DNA from: Daphnia carinata
Taxonomy: Eukaryota; Arthropoda; Branchiopoda; Diplostraca; Daphniidae
DNA length: 44,903 nt
Reading direction: 5' to 3'
Assembly: GCF_022539665.2 (NCBI RefSeq)
Contig: NW_026712487.1
Coordinates: forward strand, 1 to 44,903
In this document: one piece after another, positions 1-10,467 of the stretch
Numbering within the stretch: the stretch's first letter is position 1
How the letters are laid out: each line of letters starts with the position of its first letter
Notes under the pieces: model-generated
Database searches by the model: none
Told to the model about the DNA's origin: nothing
Seen by the model: only the letters and a program-made list of their open reading frames with translations
Program-made: the position numbers and the translations under genes

Positions 1-2476
1 TTTCTTTTGTGTTTGAGGATTTTTCTGAACCCGTAGTTTGTTCAAAACTTGCAGTTTGTTCTGAACTTGTGGTTTGTTCCAAACCCCTAATTGGCTCTGA
101 ACTTGCAGCCCGCTCTGCACTTGCAGGTTGTTCCGTGTCCACCATCTCCTCTGCAGACTCCATTACCTCGACTTGACATTGTTGCTCTCCAATTTCAGCC
201 GGCTCGCCAGCTGTATTTGATGTCTCCGTCTGTTGAGTTTCAGCTTCTTTGATGTCTCTGGAAACAAGATGGTCAAAAGGCGTAGATATTTGTTGTTTGT
301 TTACCTCGGGAATGATCCCATTTGACTCATCTACAATGACGTTTCGACTGATTTCGACTTTTCTCTTTGATGGGATCCATATTCGATAAGCTTTTGTGGA
401 CACACAGCAACCAACAAAGATGCCTTGCACAGCCTTAGGATCAAGTTTTCGTCGTAACGCATCAGGAATATGTACAAAGGAAACAGAACCAAAGATACGC
501 AGGTGCGATACATCCGGCTTTACTCCATGCAGAATTTCATAAGGAGTTGCACTTCCAGTTCTTGATAGGATCCGGTTCCTTATGTAGACTGCGTAGGCGA
601 CTGATTCAGCCCATAGGTAATCAGGAACGTTTCGTGCAAGGTACATACTGCGTGCTGCTTCCATTATAGTACGATTTGCCCTTTCGGAGACACCGTTCTG
701 TTCTGGAGTATATGGGGCACTAAGTTCATGGTTGATTCCCATTTGTTCAAGCCATTCTTCAAATTCTCGATTCACATATTCTCCGCCATTGTCGGATCGT
801 AGTGTGCAGATCTGTCGATTATGTTGATTTTTAAAAATGGCTACAAACTTCTTAAATTGATTGAGGGCTTCGGACTTATGTTGAAGAAAATATATCTCCG
901 ACCAGCCACTGAAGTCGTCCTTGAATAAAACGAAGTAACGAGATTTGTTTGGAGACATCGTTTGCATAGGTCCACAGATGTCAGAGTGTACCAGATCGCC
1001 TACATTGATACCTCTTCTTCTTCCACTTGGAAACGGCAGACGATGCATTTTACCAAGAATGCATCCTGTACATAATGATGATGGGAAGTTACTATGATTA
1101 ATGTGGAGACCGCAAACTGCATTTTGACGTTCCATTTTCATGATGGTCTTGTTGTTTGTATGTGCGAGTCTCTGATGCCAAGTAGAGATTGACAGGCTGG
1201 TGGCGGCGTGTGACGTTGTTTGAATTTTTACAGTGAGATCAAGATAATATAGCTTTTCGTTGGCGCGTTTGCCAGTCATCTCTAACTTTCCGTGGCGAAA
1301 GAAAGTTACCATATCATCAGAAAAAATGGCTTCTATTCCATGTGCTGTGGCAGCACTGATAGAAAAAAGATTTATTCCTAAGCCAGGAACGTAAAGCACG
1401 TCAGTAAGTAGGAGGGATATTCCGATACTGTTAGTTACTTCCACATCACCCTTTCCTTCAGCTTGTAAACAAGTGTTTCCGATACCGAGGACCGAATGAG
1501 TTCCTTTCTTGATTGATTTGAAGTTAACAAGGATTGATCTTTTATCAGTCATGTGTTCAGATGAACCAGAGTCGGCAACAAAACCATAGGTCTCGAAGTC
1601 AAAGCTAGTTGACGATAGATAACTGTGATCTTGATCTGCTGGTTGGACTAGAAGTGAGAGATTCGCGTTTGCTTGATTTTGCTCTGCTTCATGCCTCAAT
1701 CTCACTCTACAGTTTGAGACCTTGTGTGGACCAAGACCGCAATAACCACAAAGTTGCTGTTGATATGGTGGAACTCCTCCTCGTCCTCGATACGTTCCTC
1801 GAAATCCGCGACTACCTCCTCTTAAACCTGGGTATCCACCTCTTCTCGTTCCGCGTGGAATAAAGTAAGGTTGAGGTCTGCCGATCTGCTGATAAGGAAA
1901 GCATGCTGCCTGAGGAAGATTTCCGAATTGACTAGGATGGCTGTAGCTTTGAAAATTAGTTGCTGCATAGGCTCCGCCTTGTTGAGATGCATTCCCGTCT
2001 TGATTCGTAGTAAAGGCTTGAGAGATTGCTTCTTCTTCCTGAAGCTTTGCGAGAAGTAGCTTGACAGTTCTGCCTTCCTCGGGTGAGTTGTTCCATGTTG
2101 TGTAGAAATGACGATAGGTAGATGGGAGAGTGGACAGAATTTTCGACATTACTTGTGTCTCTAGTATTTGTTCACCTACTTCTTTGAGTCTTGACCACAG
2201 GAGTTCAATAGCAGTGACATGGCTTGTCATATTGTGTCCTTGTTTGTATTTATACTCAGTGAATTGTTGAAGTAAGATGAGCCTATTGTCAGCTGCATTT
2301 CGAGCATGTTGATTTCTGATCCTGTCGTACATATCCGCAGCAGTAAGAGATGTGCACAAGGTGTCACGAAGTTCGTCATCGGTCGTAGCGAAGAGATAAT
2401 TCCTTGCAGTGACATCTTTCTCTTTCCATTTATTGATGAGATTGGCGTTTGTGACTATACCATTTTCTCCTCTAGT
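1..2476 (-). CDS. copia copy A Gag-Pol polyprotein, exon 2 (partial, cut by window edge)
   Basis: Open without a stop from the splice acceptor at 2476 to the window edge, about 825 codons. It encodes the rest of Gag, then protease and integrase, and ends in the low-complexity linker before RT. Visible motifs are an Arg-Gly-rich basic stretch, a CX2CX4HX4C zinc knuckle (CGYCGLGPHKVSNC), the protease DSG site, the integrase HHCC finger, and the integrase D, D35E triad (SDNGGEY, then GVSER). The polyprotein would package retrotransposon RNA, process itself and integrate cDNA. It lacks the frameshift that copy B carries in the integrase C-terminal region. The codon before the first exon-2 codon is an in-frame TAG, so translation must enter from exon 1 by splicing or start at a downstream Met. 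RT and RNase H lie beyond the window. Confidence 0.9.
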
Positions 2477-2850
2477 CTAAAATTTGTAATACAGTTTTTG
2501 GTTATTATTGTAATCTGTTTTTCTAAAAAGAATAGAAATATTTTCAAAATTGTTTTATGAGTTATAAATGCATTGATTGATTTGAATATGAGTGCATGAG
2601 TAAAGTCAAATTTATCTGTTTAGGTAATATTATGTTGTTTTCTACTCTTTGGAGTGCATGAGAAAAATCGAAATATCTGATTTTCTCGAAGTTACTATAT
2701 TCTTTCTGATCTTTTAAAGTCCATGAGTAAAATCGAAATATCTGATTTTTCTCGAAACAGAAAAGAAATAAGGATATGGTGACGTTTCTGTTTTAACTTA
2801 AGATGTGTAATTGTTTTTGGCTCGCAATGTAAATTACTGTACAATATTAC
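2477..2850 (-). other. putative spliceosomal intron in copia gag (copy A), 374 bp
   Basis: On the minus strand the donor is GAG|GTAATATTG at 2851/2850 and the acceptor is ACAAATTTTAG|ACT at 2477/2476, both canonical GT-AG. Joining them keeps the frame exactly (phase 0): ...ELKPAE then TRGENGIVTNANLINKW. This gives a normal copia-type Gag N-terminus. Without splicing, the exon-2 frame meets TAG directly before the acceptor, and the exon-1 frame runs on for 51 codons before stopping. The intron is AT-rich and holds three imperfect direct repeats starting near 2591, 2652 and 2717, built on GAGTGCATGAG and ATCGAAATATCTGATTT. Confidence 0.8.
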
Positions 2851-2997
2851 CTCTGCGGGTTTGAGTTCCACTCCATCAATGATGTCTAAGAGACCATGTT
2901 GTTCCAGAATTAGTCTCAAACCACACTTCCAACGGGGAAAATTGCTTCCATTGAACTTAGTTAGATGTCCAATATCCTTAAGAGATGAAGATTCCAT
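2851..2997 (-). CDS. copia copy A gag exon 1 (49 codons)
   Basis: Starts at ATG 2997 and encodes the N-terminal Gag segment with the typical copia Gag pattern FNGSNFPRWKCGLRLILEQ, ending KPAE at the splice donor. The match to the expected Gag N-terminus, directly continued by exon 2, is the main support for this start and for the intron. Unspliced, the frame would give a 100-residue truncated Gag ending at 2695. In this copy the ATG sits only a few bases from the LTR, because the leader and primer-binding site have been deleted. Confidence 0.85.
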
Positions 2998-3001
2998 TTC
3001 A

Positions 3002-3281
3002 ATGAGTAAGTATATTAGACATGTTATTTATACTTAACTGAGATGTATTATTTTGTTATAGAGAATAACACCACAAATAACTTCTTGAGGAAATACAGAT
3101 TAATTAATATTCTTACAGTGATCCAGTCTTGACAGATAGAGAAGAGAGAGAGATTAGAAATAAGAAATTACAGATGTATATATAGTAGTGAGGCAAAGGG
3201 TGAGTCTAAACAGCATCCTTTGTCTTGAGTCGGTTTCGGCAACTTATCGGGTTCCTTGGATTGCGCATTTATATTTCAACA
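3002..3281 (-). repeat. copia LTR shared by copies A and B (inner end deleted)
   Basis: Acts as 5' LTR of copy A and 3' LTR of copy B. The U3 end is intact (minus strand TGTTGAAATAT at 3281) and abuts copy B's polypurine tract. The opposite end is missing. Relative to copy B's LTR and leader, about 45 bp are deleted between two CAT trinucleotides, removing the LTR terminus and the whole primer-binding site. A TATATATA promoter-like box is retained. Confidence 0.9.
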
Positions 3282-3290
3282 TCTCCTCTC
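3282..3290 (-). promoter_or_regulatory. polypurine tract of copia copy B
   Basis: Minus-strand GAGAGGAGA lies directly before the TG of the LTR, the expected position of the plus-strand DNA primer in LTR retrotransposons. The same tract precedes the LTR at 17115 and 21696. Confidence 0.8.
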
Positions 3291-3309
3291 AAACCAAGGA
3301 ACCTGGGAT

Positions 3310-6300
3310 TCAATGATTATTTTCACACATACCAAGACTTTCACGCATTTTCTCAAAATCGGGCTTTGGAAGGGATTTGGTCAGGATATCAGCTCTCTGT
3401 TCTTTAGAGGGTACAAACAAAACATTGATAACACCATCTTCTTGAAGGGAGCGGACAAAGTGATATCTAATGTCTATATGTTTAGTTCTCTGGTGGAATT
3501 CAGGATTGTGAATAGAGCGGATCGCACTTTGATTATCACATAGAAAAGGGACAGGTTGGTCTTCAGTTTCTCCAATTTCAGACAGCAAGCACTTGAGCCA
3601 AACAGCCTCCTTGGAAGATTCTGATGCTGCGACATATTCGGCTTCTGTTGTAGACTGAGACACACATTTTTGTCTGCGGCTGCTCCAGGATACAAGACTA
3701 CCATATACAAAGAAAGTGAATCCAGATGTAGAACAGCGACTGTCTATATCACCACCAAAATCGGCATCTGTATATCCAACAAGAGGTTGGTCTGAGTTTT
3801 CGCCAAGAAGGATTCCAAATTCGGTCGTTCCTGAAAGATAAGAAAGAATTCTTTTTACTGCACTCCAGTGTGCCCGGCCTGGATTTTGGCAAAATTTCGC
3901 GACTTGATTAACGGCATATGAGATGTCTGGTCTACAGGTAATGGACAAATAGAGAAGACATCCGACTGCTTCACGATATGGCACATGTGACATGTCGAGT
4001 TTCTCCTCTTCGGATGTTGGCGACATTTCTAAATTGAGACGAGTGCATGGATCAGCAGGAGTAGACATGGGGTTGCAGGTATCCATTTTAAACTTGACAA
4101 GGATTTTCTTGATAAATTCTGGCTGATTAATCAAGATTTTTCGTTGTTCTTGATCACGATGGATATCAAGGCCGAGGAAGCGGGTTGCTGGTAGACAGCG
4201 CATATCAAATTCCTTGGAAAGAAAGTCAATGATATGCTTTACATTGGACAGGCTGGATCCACACACAATCCCATCGTCTACAAAGATAGCAACAATTAGA
4301 ATATCCTCTCTTCTTCGCCTATAATAAACGCAGGGATCAGATTCACATCTTGAGAGTCCGAATTCGACAAGAAACATGTTGAACTTCTCATTCCAAACTC
4401 TTGGTGCTTGTTTTAAGCCATAAAGACTTTTCTCCAGCAGGCATACATGATCTTCTTTTCCAGCTACTGCAAAACCTTCAGGTTGTTCCATGAAAACTTG
4501 CTCTTTCAGCTTTCCGTAAAGAAAAGCAGTTTTTACATCCAGCAGAGTGACTTCTAAGTTTCTGACTGCAATGATGGCTAAAATGGTACGAAGAGAGTCA
4601 TATTTTAGAACAGGAGCGAAAGTCTCACTATAATCAATACCGTAGCTTTGGGCAAAACCTTTTGCCACTAGTCTGGCTTTGTATCTTTCAGATACACCAG
4701 GATAGCCGGGTTTGATCTTGAACACCCATTTGCAGCCAATGATGTTTCTCTCCGTGGGCCGTTTTACAAGTATCCATGTTTCATTTGCCATAAGTGACTT
4801 GTATTCTTCTTCGATAGCCTTTGTCCATAGTTCAGCTTCATCACTTTTCATAGCTTCTTTGTAGTTTTTCGGCTCAAGGTTTTCAACTGGAGAAATAGAG
4901 ATTGCCGCTTCCATCCCAAATGACGATTTCTGATTTTTCTTTGCTATGTTCCTCCTCCATTCTAAGAATTTTTCGTTGTGGACTGGAACTCGAGATGACT
5001 GACGTCGGGGTAGGGCTATTGCTTGCTGATCGGATCTTGATTCTGCTGAAATGCTTTCTTTTGTGTTTGAGGATTTTTCTGAACCCGTAGTTTGTTCAAA
5101 ACTTGCAGTTTGTTCTGAACTTGTGGTTTGTTCCAAACCCCTAATTGGCTCTGAACTTGCAGCCCGCTCTGCACTTGCAGGTTGTTCCGTGTCCACCATC
5201 TCCTCTGCAGACTCCATTACCTCGACTTGACATTGTTGCTCTCCAATTTCAGCCGGCTCGCCAGCTGTATTTGATGTCTCCGTCTGTTGAGTTTCAGCTT
5301 CTTTGATGTCTCTGGAAACAAGATGGTCAAAAGGCGTAGATATTTGTTGTTTGTTTACCTCGGGAATGATCCCATTTGACTCATCTACAATGACGTTTCG
5401 ACTGATTTCGACTTTTCTCTTTGATGGGATCCATATTCGATAAGCTTTTGTGGACACACAGCAACCAACAAAGATGCCTTGCACAGCCTTAGGATCAAGT
5501 TTTCGTCGTAACGCATCAGGAATATGTACAAAGGAAACAGAACCAAAGATACGCAGGTGCGATACATCCGGCTTTACTCCATGCAGAATTTCATAAGGAG
5601 TTGCACTTCCAGTTCTTGATAGGATCCGGTTCTTATGTAGACTGCGTAGGCGACTGATTCAGCCCATAGGTAATCAGGAACGTTTCGTGCAAGGTACATA
5701 CTGCGTGCTGCTTCCATTATAGTACGATTTGCCCTTTCGGAGACACCGTTCTGTTCTGGAGTATATGGGGCACTAAGTTCATGGTTGATTCCCATTTGTT
5801 CAAGCCATTCTTCAAATTCTCGATTCACATATTCTCCGCCATTGTCGGATCGTAGTGTGCAGATCTGTCGATTATGTTGATTTTTAAAAATGGCTACAAA
5901 CTTCTTAAATTGATTGAGGGCTTCGGACTTATGTTGAAGAAAATATATCTCCGACCAGCCACTGAAGTCGTCCTTGAATAAAACGAAGTAACGAGATTTG
6001 TTTGGAGACATCGTTTGCATAGGTCCACAGATGTCAGAGTGTACCAGATCGCCTACATTGATACCTCTTCTTCTTCCACTTGGAAACGGCAGACGATGCA
6101 TTTTACCAAGAATGCATCCTGTACATAATGATGATGGGAAGTTACTATGATTAATGTGGAGACCGCAAACTGCATTTTGACGTTCCATTTTCATGATGGT
6201 CTTGTTGTTTGTATGTGCGAGTCTCTGATGCCAAGTAGAGATTGACAGGCTGGTGGCGGCGTGTGACGTTGTTTGAATTTTTACAGTGAGATCAAGATAA

Positions 6301-7529
6301 TATAGCTTTTCGTTGGCGCGTTTGCCAGTCATCTCTAACTTTCCGTGGCGAAAGAAAGTTACCATATCATCAGAAAAAATGGCTTCTATTCCATGTGCTG
6401 TGGCAGCACTGATAGAAAAAAGATTTATTCCTAAGCCAGGAACGTAAAGCACGTCAGTAAGTAGGAGGGATATTCCGATACTGTTAGTTACTTCCACATC
6501 ACCCTTTCCTTCAGCTTGTAAACAAGTGTTTCCGATACCGAGGACCGAATGAGTTCCTTTCTTGATTGATTTGAAGTTAACAAGGATTGATCTTTTATCA
6601 GTCATGTGTTCAGATGAACCAGAGTCGGCAACAAAACCATAGGTCTCGAAGTCAAAGCTAGTTGACGATAGATAACTGTGATCTTGATCTGCTGGTTGGA
6701 CTAGAAGTGAGAGATTCGCGTTTGCTTGATTTTGCTCTGCTTCATGCCTCAATCTCACTCTACAGTTTGAGACCTTGTGTGGACCAAGACCGCAATAACC
6801 ACAAAGTTGCTGTTGATATGGTGGAACTCCTCCTCGTCCTCGATACGTTCCTCGAAATCCGCGACTACCTCCTCTTAAACCTGGGTATCCACCTCTTCTC
6901 GTTCCGCGTGGAATGAAGTAAGGTTGAGGTCTGCCGATCTGCTGATAAGGAAAGCATGCTGCCTGAGGAAGATTTCCGAATTGACTAGGATGGCTGTAGC
7001 TTTGAAAATTAGTTGCTGCATAGGCTCCGCCTTGTTGAGATGCATTCCCGTCTTGATTCGTAGTAAAGGCTTGAGAGATTGCTTCTTCTTCCTGAAGCTT
7101 TGCGAGAAGTAGCTTGACAGTTCTGCCTTCCTCGGGTGAGTTGTTCCATGTTGTGTAGAAATGACGATAGGTAGATGGGAGAGTGGACAGAATTTTCGAC
7201 ATTACTTGTGTCTCTAGTATTTGTTCACCTACTTCTTTGAGTCTTGACCACAGGAGTTCAATAGCAGTGACATGGCTTGTCATATTGTGTCCTTGTTTGT
7301 ATTTATACTCAGTGAATTGTTGAAGTAAGATGAGCCTATTGTCAGCTGCATTTCGAGCATGTTGATTTCTGATCCTGTCGTACATATCCGCAGCAGTAAG
7401 AGATGTGCACAAGGTGTCACGAAGTTCGTCATCGGTCGTAGCGAAGAGATAATTCCTTGCAGTGACATCTTTCTCTTTCCATTTATTGATGAGATTGGCG
7501 TTTGTGACTATACCATTTTCTCCTCTAGT
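3310..7529 (-). pseudogene. copia copy B Gag-Pol exon 2 (frameshifted)
   Basis: From the acceptor at 7529 to the stop at 3310 the reading frame is complete except for one lost C near 5631, which splits it into a Gag-protease-integrase part (to 5574) and an RT-RNase H part (from about 5484). Numbering along the polyprotein, residue 1 being the exon-1 Met: zinc knuckle C292, C295, H300, C305; protease DSG at 351; integrase H483, H488, C518, C521 and D548, D611, E647. In the second part, RT has LLDVKTAF (D near 4539) and FVDD (near 4278, the YVDD box). RNase H has YTDADF, TTEAEY and LCDNQSAI. The linker between integrase and RT is rich in Ser, Glu and Thr. Length and domain order fit Ty1/copia. 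Exon 1 also carries a nonsense codon, so this copy is doubly broken. Confidence 0.93.
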
Positions 7530-7903
7530 CTAAAATTTGTAATACAGTTTTTGGTTATTATTGTAATCTGTTTTTCTAAAAAGAATAGAAATATTTTCAA
7601 AATTGTTTTATGAGTTATAAATGCATTGATTGATTTGAATATGAGTGCATGAGTAAAGTCAAATTTATCTGTTTAGGTAATATTATGTTGTTTTCTACTC
7701 TTTGGAGTGCATGAGAAAAATCGAAATATCTGATTTTCTCGAAGTTACTATATTCTTTCTGATCAATTAAAGTCCATGAGTAAAATCGAAATATCTGATT
7801 TTTCTCGAAACAGAAAAGAAATAAGGATATGGTGACGTTTCTGTTTTAACTTAAGATGTGTAATTGTTTTTGGCTCGCAATGTAAATTACTGTACAATAT
7901 TAC
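7530..7903 (-). other. gag intron, copy B, 374 bp
   Basis: Same GT and AG borders and the same length as in copy A, with only a few substitutions (for example near 7763). The repeated GAGTGCATGAG-type blocks are present. Confidence 0.8.
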
Positions 7904-8050
7904 CTCTGCGGGTTTGAGTTCCACTCCATCAATGATGTCTAAGAGACCATGTTGTTCCAGAATTAGTCACAAACCACACTTCCAACGGGGAAAATTGCTT
8001 CCATTGAACTTAGTTAGATGTCCAATATCCTTAAGAGATGAAGATTCCAT
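7904..8050 (-). pseudogene. copia copy B gag exon 1, nonsense at codon 28
   Basis: Same ATG (8050) and donor as copy A, but codon 28 is TGA (plus-strand tca at 7967-7969) where copies A and D have AGA for Arg. Translation from this ATG would stop after 27 residues. Confidence 0.9.
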
Positions 8051-8077
8051 TTCAATGTTACTCTTTTAGTCAGTGAG

Positions 8078-8095
8078 AGTTCTGGGCCCATAACC
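8078..8095 (-). promoter_or_regulatory. copia primer-binding site (initiator tRNA-Met fragment)
   Basis: Directly after the LTR end (minus strand ...TCAACA) comes GGTTATGGGCCCAG. Its complement, CTGGGCCCATAACC, matches the anticodon-arm region of eukaryotic initiator tRNA-Met rather than the tRNA 3' end. This is the known priming mode of Drosophila copia, which uses a 5' half of tRNA-iMet. Confidence 0.85.
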
Positions 8096-8388
8096 TGTTG
8101 ATTATGAGAAAGTATATTAGACATGTTATTTGTACTTTGCATAACTGAGATGTATTATTTTGTTATAGAGAATAACACCACAAAATAACTTCTTGAGGAA
8201 ATACAGATTAATTAATATTCTTACAGTGATCCAGTCTTGACAGATAGAGAAGAGAGAGGATTAGAAATAAGAAATTACAGATGTATATATAGTAGTGAGG
8301 CAAAGGGTGAGTCTAAACAGCATCCTTTGTCTTGAGTCGGTTTCGGCAACTTATCGGGTTCCTTGGATTGCGCATTTATATTTCAACA
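8096..8388 (-). repeat. complete copia LTR (5' LTR of copy B), 293 bp
   Basis: The only LTR in the window with both ends: minus strand starts TGTTGA at 8388 and ends TCAACA at 8096, a perfect 6-bp terminal inverted repeat of TG...CA type. A TATATATA box at 8284-8291 is the likely Pol II promoter. The base after 8388 belongs to the 5S spacer. The sequence accat at 8389-8393 is the candidate half of a 5-bp target duplication; its partner would lie left of the window. Confidence 0.93.
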
Positions 8389-8604
8389 ACCATCGCGTTC
8401 GGTCAACCACAAAAATGCAAACAAATAAAATTCACTTTCTTTAAAGAGGTCACTTTTCTCACGGAAATGCACCATTCTTTTTTTCAAAACTGACCACTAG
8501 TTGGCGTTTAGGTGGCGTCTTAGAAAATACTATAATTCATCGCGAGATGGTTCGTACTTCCCTGTGATTCATCCAAAAACGGCTAGGTGGATATAAAAGT
8601 TTTG
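8389..8604 (-). repeat. partial first 5S spacer next to the copia LTR
   Basis: Begins in the middle of the normal 5S spacer (accatcgcgttcgg). It has lost about 45 bp between the T-run near 8470 and the ttcaaaactgacc block. It also has an extra ttggcgttt-type segment near 8500, a partial duplication of the adjacent ggcgt..tag sequence. Confidence 0.85.
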
Positions 8605-8724
8605 ATGCCAACAGCATCCCGTATTCCCAAGCGGTCACCCATCTAGGTACTAACGGAACCCGACGTAGCTTAACTTCCTGGAGCTGACGAGACAAGGTTT
8701 GTTCTACGTGGTATGGCCGTTGAC
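8605..8724 (-). rRNA. 5S rRNA gene 1
   Basis: Minus strand GTCAACGGCCATACCACG ... GATGCTGTTGGCAT. The two ends form a 9-bp helix I (GUCAACGGC with GCUGUUGGC), and the conserved blocks GAAGTTAAGC, GTTAGTAC and GATGGGTGACCGC are present. Transcription would stop at the T4 run just downstream (8595-8598). 5S rRNA is the Pol III-transcribed RNA of the large ribosomal subunit. This is the reference sequence for the other units. Confidence 0.97.
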
Positions 8725-9075
8725 AATTCAGTTCCAAAATAAAATGAATACACTCCAGTAATGTCCATTAAAACCAGCACAAGTACAATTGATTTATATA
8801 GTTAAGGATATTGGACTGGTAACCATCGCGTTCGGTCAACCACAAAAATGCAAACAAATAAAATTCACTTTCTTTAAAGAGGTCACTTTTCTCACGGAAA
8901 TGCACCATTCTTTTTGTATTTCGTTTTAAAATACCTCTAGTTTATAGAAGATGAAATTTCAAAACTGACCACTGACCACTAGGTGGCGTCTTAGAAAATA
9001 CTATAATTCATCGCGAGATGGTTCGTACTTCCCTGTGATTCATCCAAAAACGGCTAGGTGGATATAAAAGTTTTG

Positions 9076-9195
9076 ATGCCAACAGCATCCCGTATTCCCA
9101 AGCGGTCACCCATCTAGGTACTAACGGAACCCGACGTAGCTTAACTTCCTGGAGCTGACGAGACAAGGTTTGTTCTACGTGGTATGGCCGTTGAC
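9076..9195 (-). rRNA. 5S rRNA gene 2
   Basis: Identical to gene 1 in the gene body. Its downstream spacer holds the 7-bp duplication that makes this the 471-bp unit. Confidence 0.97.
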
Positions 9196-9539
9196 AATTC
9201 AGTTCCAAAATAAAATGAATACACTCCAGTAATGTCCATTAAAACCAGCACAAGTACAATTGATTTATATAGTTAAGGATATTGGACTGGTAACCATCGC
9301 GTTCGGTCAACCACAAAAATGCAAACATATAAAATTCACTTTCTTTAAAGAGGTCACTTTTCTCACGGAAATGCACCATTCTTTTTGTATTTCGTTTTAA
9401 AATACCTCTAGTTTATAGAAGATGAAATTTCAAAACTGACCACTAGGTGGCGTCTTAGAAAATACTATAATTCATCGCGAGATGGTTCGTACTTCCCTGT
9501 GATTCATCCAAAAACGGCTAGGTGGATATAAAAGTTTTG

Positions 9540-9659
9540 ATGCCAACAGCATCCCGTATTCCCAAGCGGTCACCCATCTAGGTACTAACGGAACCCGACG
9601 TAGCTTAACTGCAGGGAGCTGACGAGACAAGGTTTGTTCTACGTGGTATGGCCGTTGAC
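9540..9659 (-). rRNA. 5S rRNA gene 3 (variant in helix III region)
   Basis: Differs from all other units by three clustered substitutions at 9611-9616: minus-strand CTCCCTGCAGTTAAG instead of CTCCAGGAAGTTAAG. This changes the nearly universal GAAG of the helix III / loop region to GCAG. It may be a variant or non-functional gene. Confidence 0.9.
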
Positions 9660-10003
9660 AATTCAGTTCCAAAATAAAATGAATACACTCCAGTAATGTC
9701 CATTAAAACCAGCACAAGTACAATTGATTTATATAGTTAAGGATATTGGACTGGTAACCATCGCGTTCGGTCAACCACAAAAATGCAAACATATAAAATT
9801 CACTTTCTTGAAAGAGGTCACTTTTCTCACGGAAATGCACCATTCTTTTTGTATTTCGTTTTAAAATACCTCTAGTTTATAGAAGATGAAATTTCAAAAC
9901 TGACCACTAGGTGGCGTCTTAGAAAATACTATAATTCATCGCGAGATGGTTCGTACTTCCCTGTGATTCATCCAAAAACGGCTAGGTGGATATAAAAGTT
10001 TTG

Positions 10004-10123
10004 ATGCCAACAGCATCCCGTATTCCCAAGCGGTCACCCATCTAGGTACTAACGGAACCCGACGTAGCTTAACTTCCTGGAGCTGACGAGACAAGGTTTG
10101 TTCTACGTGGTATGGCCGTTGAC
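10004..10123 (-). rRNA. 5S rRNA gene 4
   Basis: Gene body matches gene 1; R-type spacer with the cttgaaag form. Confidence 0.97.
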
Positions 10124-10467
10124 AATTCAGTTCCAAAATAAAATGAATACACTCCAGTAATGTCCATTAAAACCAGCACAAGTACAATTGATTTATATAG
10201 TTAAGGATATTGGACTGGTAACCATCGCGTTCGGTCAACCACAAAAATGCAAACATATAAAATTCACTTTCTTGAAAGAGGTCACTTTTCTCACGGAAAT
10301 GCACCATTCTTTTTGTATTTCGTTTTAAAATACCTCTAGTTTATAGAAGATGAAATTTCAAAACTGACCACTAGGTGGCGTCTTAGAAAATACTAGAATT
10401 CATCGCGAGATGGTTCGTACTTCCCTGTGATTCATCCAAAAACGGCTAGGTGGATATAAAAGTTTTG

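Noticed and set aside
1609-1863. Plus-strand ORFs of 60-108 residues across the copia copies
   Set aside because: They are antisense shadows of Gag-Pol, repeated at the same relative place in each copy, with no support of their own.
3001-3010. Leader deletion in copy A as a product of RNA splicing and retroposition
   Set aside because: No GT donor or AG acceptor at the breakpoints; a 3-bp microhomology explains it better.
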